Assembly (NCBI GenBank): GCA_040269895.1
Contig: CP158568.1
Location: 496,001 to 560,000, forward strand
Direction of reading: 5' to 3'
Length of the DNA: 64,000 bases
Origin: Ancalomicrobiaceae bacterium S20
GTDB taxonomy: Bacteria > Pseudomonadota > Alphaproteobacteria > Rhizobiales > Ancalomicrobiaceae
The notes beneath the pieces are model-generated. The model saw only the letters and a program-made list of their open reading frames with translations. It ran no database searches and was not told the origin of the DNA. Positions 57,408 to 64,000 of the stretch are shown here, piece by piece (position 1 is the stretch's first letter; each line of letters begins with the position of its first letter). The translations under genes were made by a program, and so were the position numbers.

Positions 57408-59060
57408 TCAGGCGTAGCTCTTTTCCTCGCGCAGCGCCGAGCCGGAGAGATCGTTGATGCGCTGCTTCAGCCGGGCGCGGTGGTCGTTCTGGACGTAGAC
57501 CGAGCGCGCCGTCTCGATGAAGGCCTGGTCGAAGCGCTTCTCGGCCTCGTAGTGGCGGATGCGCTCCTCGATGTCCCAGAGCGCCTCGTTGACAGCGCGC
57601 AGTTCGCCGACGAGCGCGTCGATGCGGGTGTCGTCCGGCACGACCGCGCTCTTGGTCTCCTCGAGCAGGTTCAGCTCGCGGGCGACGTTCTTCAGCTTCT
57701 CGGCATCGGAGAGGCGCTCGGCCTTGATGGCGAGGATCGTCATCTTGTCGAGCAGCTCGCCGATCGACACCGGCACGGCGGGCGTGCCGGCATTGGTCGC
57801 CGGATGGGCGAGCGAGCGGGCGATCTCGGCGGCGATCGTCGCGGTCAGCGCCTTCCAGTCGCCCTGGCGCGGCTGGCGGTGCACGGTCGTCGCCGGATAC
57901 CAGACATTGTCGCGCTCGCGGGCGAGCCAGCGCCAGTCGGCGCGGTTGGCGGAGAGCAGGAGCCGGGTCGGGCGGCCGAGCGCGCCGGCGACATGGCCGA
58001 CGCTGGTGTCGACCGTCACGATCAGGTCGAGGTTTTCCATCACCGCGGCCGTATCGACGAAGGCGTCGTCGCCGGCGTCGAAATCCGCGCCGAGGTCGAC
58101 GACCCTGTCGGCGAAGCCGCAGGCCGCGATCTCGGCGGCGACGCCGTCGCCCTTCTGCAGCGACACGAGCTTGGCGCCGGGGATCGCCGCCAGCGGCGCG
58201 AAGTCGGCGAGGGTTGCCGAACGGAACCGGTCGGCCGAGTTCGCGGCGTTGCCGCGCCAACAGATGCCGATCCTGAGCGCGGCCGAGGGCAGGCGCGCGG
58301 CCCAGTCGGCGACCCGGTCGGCCTCGGCCTTCAGGTAGACGGCCGGGGTCGCATAGTCCTCCGGCGCGATGCCGAGCCGCCAGGGCAGATCCTGGATTGC
58401 GATCCAGTCGATCGAACTGTCGAGCTTCAGCGTGTCCTCGGTCGCGGCGAGGCCGATCGGCAGGTCCATGGTCGCGACGAGCCGCTTCAGCTTGCCCGGC
58501 ACGACCAGCGTCGCCGGGATGCCCCGGGCGACGACATGGTGCAGGTAGCGGGCGAACTGGATCGTGTCGCCGAGCCCCTGCTCGGCGATCACGCAGAGAT
58601 GCTTCGGCGTCCGCGTGCCGTCCCAGGCGGGGAAGGGCACCTTGGTGCCGTCGGCCCGCGTGCGCTCGAGCTTCGGGGCGTGCTGCATCAGGCTGAATCG
58701 GACGCCGAAGGCGGTCCAGGCGCGCGGCCAGTCCTCCTTGGCGAACAGCGCGCGGGCATGGCCGGCGCGGGCGAGCGAGATGTCGTGACCTTCCGCCGCC
58801 AGCCGCTCGAAGATGGCGATCGCCTCGTCGAACTGGCCGAGGTCGATCATGAACTGGCCGATGTTGGCACGCGCGAGCGGATGATCGGGCTCGAAGACCA
58901 TGAGCGCGCGCAGCGCCTCGACCGCGGCGGCGACCTCGCCCTTGTCGCCGAGGGCGCGGGCATGGGCGATCACGCGGGCGGCGCTTTCGGTGAGGGCGGT
59001 CGCGGCGGGCGCCGATTGGACGGGCGTCGAGATCGGCGCGGGCGAGGCGGGAGAGGTCAT
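57408..59060 (-). CDS. TPR-repeat glycosyltransferase-like protein with C-terminal DUF6165 domain
   Basis: A 550-aa protein. Residues about 28-130 hold tetratricopeptide-type repeats (EALRALMVFEPDHPLARANIG, FDEAIAIFERLAAEG). The middle (about 150-400) resembles the glycosyltransferase family 9/heptosyltransferase fold, with EQGLGDTIQFARYL and VTVDTSVGHVAGALG as markers. The end (about 420-550) is a DUF6165-type domain, VPVSIGELLDKMTILAIKAERL. The start at 59060 is supported by the terminator hairpin at 59088-59113, which would be inside the gene if the ORF start at 59129 were used. It may glycosylate envelope or flagellar proteins; this is inference. Confidence 0.82.
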   Translation of the reverse strand: MTSPASPAPISTPVQSAPAATALTESAARVIAHARALGDKGEVAAAVEALRALMVFEPDHPLARANIGQFMIDLGQFDEAIAIFERLAAEGHDISLARAGHARALFAKEDWPRAWTAFGVRFSLMQHAPKLERTRADGTKVPFPAWDGTRTPKHLCVIAEQGLGDTIQFARYLHHVVARGIPATLVVPGKLKRLVATMDLPIGLAATEDTLKLDSSIDWIAIQDLPWRLGIAPEDYATPAVYLKAEADRVADWAARLPSAALRIGICWRGNAANSADRFRSATLADFAPLAAIPGAKLVSLQKGDGVAAEIAACGFADRVVDLGADFDAGDDAFVDTAAVMENLDLIVTVDTSVGHVAGALGRPTRLLLSANRADWRWLARERDNVWYPATTVHRQPRQGDWKALTATIAAEIARSLAHPATNAGTPAVPVSIGELLDKMTILAIKAERLSDAEKLKNVARELNLLEETKSAVVPDDTRIDALVGELRAVNEALWDIEERIRHYEAEKRFDQAFIETARSVYVQNDHRARLKQRINDLSGSALREEKSYA

Positions 59061-59083
59061 GCGCAGCGGTCCGCCGGGAATCG

Positions 59084-59113
59084 AAAAGGGTCGCCGGCAC
59101 GCGCCGGCGACCC
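59084..59113 (-). terminator. Intrinsic terminator after the GST gene
   Basis: On the minus strand, GGGTCGCCGGC and GCCGGCGACCC form an 11-bp stem with a GCGT loop, followed by TTTTCG. It separates the GST gene from the downstream glycosyltransferase-like gene. Confidence 0.85.
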
Positions 59114-59189
59114 CATCGGAAACCAACATGGTTAACGGATTGTTAAATCCGCTTGTCCCGGTGTTTTCCCGGCTGTTTCGGCTTTCGGG

Positions 59190-59819
59190 TCAGACCTGCG
59201 GCACCTTCATGCCGCGCTCGACGGCCGGGCGGGCACCGACCGTGGCGATCCAGCGATCGACGTTGGCGAGCGGGGCGGCCTCGGTGCGCAGCTCGTCGCC
59301 GAGCGCGCCGAGCATGGCGGCGACCCAGGGGTAGGTCGCCATGTCGGCGATCGAGTAGTCGCCGGCCATGAACTCGGTCGTGGCGAGCCGCTTGTCGAGC
59401 ACGCCGAGCAGGCGCTGGCTCTCCTTGGTGTAGCGGTCGATCGCGTAGGGCACCTTCTCCGGCGCATAGCGGACGAAGTGGAACATCTGGCCGAACATCG
59501 GGCCGGCGCCGCCCATCTGCCACATCAGCCATTGCAGCGCCGTCGCGCGGCCCTTGGCGTCGGTCGGCAGGAACTTGCCGGTCTTCTCGGCGAGATGGAT
59601 CAGGATCGCGCCGGATTCGAAGATCGAGATCGGCTCCGGACCGTCGGCATCGACGATCGCCGGGATGCGATTGTTCGGCGCGATGGCGAGGAAGGCCGGG
59701 TCGAACTGCTCGTTCTTGCCGATGTTGACGGTCTTCACCTCATAGGCGAGACCCATCTCCTCGAGCGCGATCGACACCTTGCGGCCGTTCGGCGTGGTCC
59801 AGGTATAGAGGGTGATCAT
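59190..59819 (-). CDS. Glutathione S-transferase family protein (YfcG/YghU-like)
   Basis: A 209-aa GST with thioredoxin-like N-terminal domain (MITLYTWTTPNGRKVSIAL) and all-helical C-terminal domain. The TPNGRK motif in place of Ser/Tyr at the active site, and NNRIPAIVD, point to the disulfide-bond oxidoreductase group (YfcG/YghU), which bind glutathione disulfide. An ORF start 18 bases earlier is less likely. It has its own terminator, so it is a single-gene unit. Confidence 0.9.
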   Translation of the reverse strand: MITLYTWTTPNGRKVSIALEEMGLAYEVKTVNIGKNEQFDPAFLAIAPNNRIPAIVDADGPEPISIFESGAILIHLAEKTGKFLPTDAKGRATALQWLMWQMGGAGPMFGQMFHFVRYAPEKVPYAIDRYTKESQRLLGVLDKRLATTEFMAGDYSIADMATYPWVAAMLGALGDELRTEAAPLANVDRWIATVGARPAVERGMKVPQV

Positions 59820-60056
59820 GGGGGATCCTCGAAGCATGGGATCGATCCGGACCGGAGACCGGCTGTCGCTTGCCAGCGCATCGGCCGCCCAACGCCCGGT
59901 CGATTGACGAAACGGAACGGTGCGAAGCTATTTGTTCGATAGTTTTGAACAAGTGAAATTTTCGTGAGGTGCGGCGCTGGCCTGCGCCGGCTCATGTTGC
60001 ACCGCACCGCCTTTGGGAGAATAGAATACCCTCGGACGAATGGTCGAGGGTTTGGC

Positions 60057-61397
60057 GTGGGACGGCGGACGGGTTTCGATCGCGGGCGGCTGGCCGCGCA
60101 TATGGCAGTGCGGTCACGGCTGGCGGTGAAGCGGTGGTCGCGCCGCGGGTTGTTCCTCGTCGGCGGAGTGATCGTCGGCGTCGCGGCCGTGCTGATGGCC
60201 TGGCTCGCCGACCATGCACAGGCGCTGTTCGCGCGACTGCTCGGCGCCCATCCCTGGGTCGCTTTCGCGGTGACGCCGCTCGGTTTTGCCGCCGCGGTGT
60301 TCGTGGCGCGGCGCTTCTTTCCGAATTCGCAGGGCAGCGGCATCCCGCAGGCGATCGCGGCCCTGCAGATCGACGATCAGGCGCGGCGCGGACCGCTCGT
60401 GTCGCTGAGGGTGGCGTTCGGCAAGATCGTGGTGATGACCTTCGGCCTCCTGTGCGGCGCCTCCGCCGGGCGCGAGGGGCCGACGGTGCAGGTCGGCGCG
60501 GCGATCATGTATGCGATCGGCGGCTATGCGCCCTACCGGCGCGCCGGCTTCCTGCTCGCGGGCGCGGCGGCCGGGGTGGCGGCGGCGTTCAACACGCCGC
60601 TCGCCGGCATCGTGTTCGGCATCGAGGAAATGAGCCGGTCGTTCGAGGCGCGGACGAGCGGGCTCATCGTCGGCGCGGTCATTGCCGCCGGCCTGACCGC
60701 GATCGCGTTGGTCGGCGACTATGCCTATTTCGGCGCGACCAATGCGGGCCTGCCGTTCGGCCGGGCCTGGATCGCGGTGGTGCTCTGCGCCGTGCTCGGC
60801 GGGTTCGCGGGCGGAGTGTTCATCCGCATCTCGGCCGCCATCGCTGCCGGATTGCCGGGCGGCCTCGGGCGGGCGATCAAGCGCCGGCCGGTGCTGTTCG
60901 CCGCGGCCTGCGGCCTCGTGGTCGCCGTCTGCGGTCTCGTCTCGGGCAACGCCTCGATCTACGGCACCGGCTACGAATACGCGCGCGCGCTCGTTCACGG
61001 CGCCGCCGCGCCGGACCCGTGGTTTGCGCCGCTGAAGTTCCTCGCGACCATCGCCTCGGCCGTGAGCGGCATTCCGGGCGGCGTGTTCTCGCCGTCGCTG
61101 TCGGTCGGCGCCGGCCTCGCGGGCGCGCTCGCCCCGGCTTTCCCGGACCTGCCGGTCGGCGCCTTCGTGCTGATCGGGATGGTGTCCTATCTCGCCGGCG
61201 TGGTGCAGGCGCCGATCACGTCCTTCGTGATCGTCTCGGAGATGACCGGCGACCACGCGATGGTCATCCCGCTGATGGCCGCCGCGCTGATCGCCGATCA
61301 GGTCTCGAAGATGCTGAGCCGCCACGGGCTATATCACACGCTGGCGGAACAGTTTCTGGTGCCGCGGCCGAAGGATGCGGCCCCATCCGCGCCCTGA
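60057..61397 (+). CDS. CLC-type chloride channel/antiporter
   Basis: A 446-aa CLC protein with the three selectivity-filter motifs: GSGIPQAI, GREGPTVQVG (with the gating glutamate of Cl-/H+ exchangers) and GGVFSPSL. About ten hydrophobic helices are seen. The gating Glu suggests a proton-coupled antiporter. No CBS domains follow. The GTG at 60057 is chosen for the GAGGG 8 bases upstream; ORF starts further upstream read unconserved sequence and overlap an AT-rich promoter zone. Confidence 0.93.
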   Translation: MGRRTGFDRGRLAAHMAVRSRLAVKRWSRRGLFLVGGVIVGVAAVLMAWLADHAQALFARLLGAHPWVAFAVTPLGFAAAVFVARRFFPNSQGSGIPQAIAALQIDDQARRGPLVSLRVAFGKIVVMTFGLLCGASAGREGPTVQVGAAIMYAIGGYAPYRRAGFLLAGAAAGVAAAFNTPLAGIVFGIEEMSRSFEARTSGLIVGAVIAAGLTAIALVGDYAYFGATNAGLPFGRAWIAVVLCAVLGGFAGGVFIRISAAIAAGLPGGLGRAIKRRPVLFAAACGLVVAVCGLVSGNASIYGTGYEYARALVHGAAAPDPWFAPLKFLATIASAVSGIPGGVFSPSLSVGAGLAGALAPAFPDLPVGAFVLIGMVSYLAGVVQAPITSFVIVSEMTGDHAMVIPLMAAALIADQVSKMLSRHGLYHTLAEQFLVPRPKDAAPSAP

Positions 61398-61447
61398 GCC
61401 CGTGTGCCCGGTCCGTGCCGAACGCAGCGGAATCACCGCCGCCGTGC

Positions 61448-61470
61448 GGGCAATCGTCGAGCGATTGCCC
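61448..61470 (+). terminator. Hairpin after the CLC gene
   Basis: GGGCAATCG and CGATTGCCC form a perfect 9-bp stem with a TCGAG loop, 50 bases after the stop. No T-tract follows, so the function is uncertain. Confidence 0.5.
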
Positions 61471-61477
61471 GCAGTCG

Positions 61478-61513
61478 AAGGAGCGGCACAGGTTAAAGGA
61501 GCGGCACAGGTTA
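61478..61513. repeat. 18-bp direct repeat, two copies
   Basis: AAGGAGCGGCACAGGTTA occurs at 61478-61495 and again immediately at 61496-61513, just after the hairpin. It lies in noncoding DNA. Confidence 0.9.
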
Positions 61514-61605
61514 CAAGGGATCGCCGACTGATCGCCCACGACAGCGGTCCGCCGGGTGGGTGATCCGGCTCCCTGGCTGCGCAAGGCCCGCAGATTCCGC
61601 GCCGG

Positions 61606-61689
61606 TCAGAGCGCGCCGAACACGACGGCGCTGACAAAAGCGAACGCCGCACAGATCATCATGACTTCCAGACCGCGTGTCATGGTCAT
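61606..61689 (-). CDS. 27-aa single-helix membrane peptide
   Basis: On the minus strand GGGAGG precedes the ATG at 61689 by 7 bases and the frame runs 27 codons to TGA at 61606. The peptide begins MTMTRGLEVMM and continues as one hydrophobic helix (ICAAFAFVSAVVFGAL). Its ribosome-binding site, length and composition are those of tiny inner-membrane proteins. I recall similar short proteins in related bacteria, but no function. Confidence 0.65.
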   Translation of the reverse strand: MTMTRGLEVMMICAAFAFVSAVVFGAL

Positions 61690-61908
61690 GACAGGCCTCC
61701 CGGTTCTGCTCGTCACTTGAGAAAGTGTAAACGCGAAATCCCGGGATGCGAAATAGATTCTGTGTTGCATTGCGGCATCGCCATGGTCATGGCGATGTTA
61801 TCCACATGGCTGCCGTCGCGGCGGCAAGGCGGCGCACGCGACGCATCGCAGCGACGATTTTCGCTGCTCCGCGCCGCGCGGCGACCGGCGCGACCTCGAC
61901 CATTCGCC

Positions 61909-62601
61909 TCACCAGGCGAGTTCGGAGCCGTCATAATTGTAGAAGCGGGGCGAGTCCGCGACACGCATCCGGTCGATGATGCGGGTCAGGCCGGCGGCGC
62001 TGCGGTCGGCCGGCATGTCGGCGCCCTGGCCGCCCATGCCGGTCTTGACCCAGCCCGGATGGCAGACCGACACGGCGATGCCTTCGCCCTTGAGGTCGGT
62101 CGCGAGGCCCTGCATGACCTTGTTCACCGCCGCCTTCGAGGAGCGGTAGGCGATCTTGTCGGAGAGCGCGTAGGAGAGCGAGCCCATGCGGCTCGACACG
62201 GTCAGGATGCGGCCGTGCTCGGCGAGGCGCAGGTTCGACAGGAACACTTGCGCGACCTTGAGCGGCGCCAGCGTGTTGACCTCGAAACACGCCCGCCAGC
62301 CGTCGAAGTCCATGTCGAGCGTCGACTGCCGCTCCGGGCCGATGACGCCGGCATTGTTGACGACCACGTCGATGGCGATGTCGCCGATCTCCTCGCGCGC
62401 AGCCTCGATCGAGGCGAAATCGGTGACGTCCATCCGCACGATGTCGATGTCGATGTCGTCGCGGGCCGCGAGCGCCTGCAGCTCGGTCGCGCTGTCCGGA
62501 TCGCGGCAGGTGGCGATGACAACATCGCCGCGGTTGGCGAGCGATTCGGTCAGCGCGAGGCCGATGCCGCGGCTGGCGCCGGTCACGAGAACGGTGAGCA
62601 T
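61909..62601 (-). CDS. Short-chain dehydrogenase/reductase
   Basis: A 230-aa classical SDR. The nucleotide motif TGASRGIG at residues 7-14, VNNAGV in the middle, the catalytic Ser in LTVSSRMGS and the YxxxK motif as AYRSSKAAVN are all present. VCHPGWVKTGMGGQGAD follows. The C-terminal YNYDGSELAW is typical of the subgroup of sniffer/CsgA-like SDRs. GGAGG lies directly upstream of the ATG at 62601. The substrate is unknown. Confidence 0.9.
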   Translation of the reverse strand: MLTVLVTGASRGIGLALTESLANRGDVVIATCRDPDSATELQALAARDDIDIDIVRMDVTDFASIEAAREEIGDIAIDVVVNNAGVIGPERQSTLDMDFDGWRACFEVNTLAPLKVAQVFLSNLRLAEHGRILTVSSRMGSLSYALSDKIAYRSSKAAVNKVMQGLATDLKGEGIAVSVCHPGWVKTGMGGQGADMPADRSAAGLTRIIDRMRVADSPRFYNYDGSELAW

Positions 62602-62789
62602 GGTGTCCTCCGTGGTCTGATTCCGTCCGTTATAGAGCAGATGAGCCGCACACCCCACCGGCACGGCCCGGATCGACAGCGGCACATGGTCATGGGGGCG
62701 GGTCAGGCTTCGCCCCAGGTTGACGTCAGGCGGACCGGCGCAAAAGGTGCGGTCCGCATCGTCGATCCGCGAGGCGAGGAACATCCGTC

Positions 62790-63188
62790 ATGACATCCCT
62801 GGCGACGGTCGGACAGGTCATCGCGGGCGCAGGCACGATCGGCCTCGCGCTGGTTCACCAATGGGTCGGCGGGCCGGAGATTGCCGAGCCGATCGCCGCG
62901 GCGCCGCTCGCTCCCGAGGTCTGCGCGGTCGCGGCCGTGGTGTGGCAGGCGGTGACGGCGCTTCTGCTGCTCGATGGGGTCGCGATCCTCTCGGGGCTGT
63001 GGTGGCCGTCGCGGGCCGTGCTGGCGCTGGCGACGGCGCAGAACGCGGCCTTCGCCGCGCTCTTCCTCGTCCGGGATCTCACCGTGTTCGGCGATATCCT
63101 CACGCTGCCGCAATGGATCGGCTTTGCGATCGTGATCGCGGCCGCCGTGCCCGCGCTCCGGCGCCCGATGCCGCGTGCGAGCGATTGA
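62790..63188 (+). CDS. Four-helix membrane protein of unknown function
   Basis: A 132-aa protein with four hydrophobic helices (about residues 5-22, 45-67, 72-94, 103-123). A histidine and a tryptophan in VHQWVGGPE after helix 1 are the only distinctive residues. GAGGAA lies 11 bases before the ATG. I recognise no family. It converges on the amidase gene, 12 bp away. Confidence 0.75.
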   Translation: MTSLATVGQVIAGAGTIGLALVHQWVGGPEIAEPIAAAPLAPEVCAVAAVVWQAVTALLLLDGVAILSGLWWPSRAVLALATAQNAAFAALFLVRDLTVFGDILTLPQWIGFAIVIAAAVPALRRPMPRASD

Positions 63189-63200
63189 ACGCGCGGCCGG

Positions 63201-64000
63201 TCAGGCGCCAAGCGCCTTTTCGAGAAAGCGGGCCGCCTCCAGCGCGCGCAGGTCGCGGCCGAACGGGGCGACGATTTGCAGGCCGAGCGGCAGGCCGCCG
63301 CCGCCGGTCAGGCCGGGGACGTTGACGCAGGGCGTGCCCATCAGCGTCCAGAGCTTGTTGAAGATCGGTGCGCCCGTGGAGGCGAGACCTTCCGGCGCCG
63401 CGCCGGGCGTGCTCGGCGTCAGGATTACGTCGACTTCGGCGAACAGGTCCTTGAGCGCGAGCCGCGCCTGGCGGGACGTCCGGCGCGCGAGGTCGTAGGC
63501 TTCGGGCGTGATCGAGGCGCCGTGGTCGAGCGCCTCGCGCAGGATCTCGCTCAGACGGCCGCGATGGTGGTCGACCTCGAAGGCGAAGGCCTGTGCGGCC
63601 TGGAAATCCTGCAAGACCCGATGGGCCGCGAAAGCCTCGGCGAAGACCGCCGGCATTTCGAGGTCGACGACCGTGGCACCGGCCTGCGCCGCCTTGCGGG
63701 CGCCGGTCTCCAGCGCCGCCCGCATGTCGTGGCTCGCCTCGTCCCAGAGGTGGGTGCGCGCGACGCCGATGCGCGGCGCGCCCGGATCGCGTCCGTCGAC
63801 CCGCAGCGGACGGCCGATCAGCGCCGTCGCGCAGAACCCGATGTCCTCGATGCCCGCGGCGAACAGGCCGATCGTGTCGAGCGACCAGGAGAAGCACTTC
63901 ATGCCCACGGTCGGGATCAGTCGGAACGACGGCTTGAACCCGGCGATGCCGCAGAAGGCGGCCGGGCGGATCACCGATCCGCCGGTCTGGGTGCCGAGCG
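63201..64000 (-). CDS. Amidase signature family protein, 5' truncated at the window edge
   Basis: The C-terminal 266 residues of an amidase-signature enzyme; the start lies beyond 64000. Next to the edge the frame reads GTQTGGSVIRPAAFCGIAG and then FKPS, which is the signature containing the cis-serine and the nucleophilic serine pattern (GGS-x4-P). The catalytic Lys lies outside. The remaining body, with GTPCVNVPGLTGGGGLPLGLQ, is normal for the family, which hydrolyses amides such as aryl amides or allophanate. Not GatA: no gat genes are seen next to it. Confidence 0.9.
   Translation of the reverse strand, partial: LGTQTGGSVIRPAAFCGIAGFKPSFRLIPTVGMKCFSWSLDTIGLFAAGIEDIGFCATALIGRPLRVDGRDPGAPRIGVARTHLWDEASHDMRAALETGARKAAQAGATVVDLEMPAVFAEAFAAHRVLQDFQAAQAFAFEVDHHRGRLSEILREALDHGASITPEAYDLARRTSRQARLALKDLFAEVDVILTPSTPGAAPEGLASTGAPIFNKLWTLMGTPCVNVPGLTGGGGLPLGLQIVAPFGRDLRALEAARFLEKALGA

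Overview
The window is GC-rich chromosomal DNA of an alphaproteobacterium, most likely order Hyphomicrobiales (Rhizobiales). This rests on the greA-lpsB-type glycosyltransferase pair, the long (about 1160 aa) CarB, the RpoD and DnaG types, an aerobic-type cobC/cobD pair, a HlyU-family protein, and ku-ligD. The family cannot be fixed from sequence alone. There are no rRNAs, insertion sequences, phage genes or CRISPR arrays. The single tRNA found has a CAU anticodon.

Layout. 1-5.8 kb: end of an ELM1-like gene facing lpsB-greA, then carB. 6.1-12.6 kb: a CobW/ZigA GTPase behind a Zur-like palindrome, a methyltransferase, a YpfJ-type metallopeptidase, two tandem paralogous secreted proteins, a HAD hydrolase and an MFS exporter. 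12.7-17.4 kb: carA, yqeY and dnaG. 17.7-24.1 kb: envelope genes (SIMPL, RlpA-like, chemoreceptor) and a thioesterase-epimerase-M23 operon. 24.1-28.4 kb: an accessory patch with a 728-aa TIR-domain protein containing an AT-rich core, a Uma2 nuclease, HlyU and a 16-bp tandem repeat. 28.5-31.9 kb: PfpI, rpoD, a long inverted repeat and the tRNA. 32-40.4 kb: membrane, secreted and redox genes (TMEM43, AhpD-like, rhodanese, fpr, LysR, DUF202, isochorismatase, amidohydrolase). 40.5-45 kb: PQQ glucose dehydrogenase and the divergent cobC/cobD pair. 45.1-50.9 kb: a 25-aa membrane peptide, ku-ligD (ligD frameshifted near its start), a phasin-like protein, MarR and a trypsin-like protease. 51-57.4 kb: nitroreductase, cytochrome b561, an AT-rich gap, a second chemoreceptor and an MgtA-type ATPase. 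57.4-64 kb: a TPR-glycosyltransferase-DUF6165 fusion, GST, CLC transporter, a 27-aa membrane peptide, SDR and the end of an amidase.

How the genes fit together. Housekeeping functions (pyrimidine/arginine precursor synthesis, replication priming, transcription, LPS core, cobalamin) are interleaved with stress and envelope genes. carA and carB are about 6.9 kb apart. dnaG and rpoD, often neighbours in bacteria, lie on opposite strands with about 12 kb between them, and the TIR/Uma2 patch sits in that gap. Tight TGATG or ATGA junctions mark greA-lpsB, thioesterase-epimerase-M23 and ku-ligD as translationally coupled. The best candidate for an undescribed system is the TIR-domain protein, a possible NAD-hydrolysing immune effector. 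The cleanest regulatory observation is the Zur-like operator. The frameshift in ligD and the two tiny membrane-peptide genes are the most concrete points to check.
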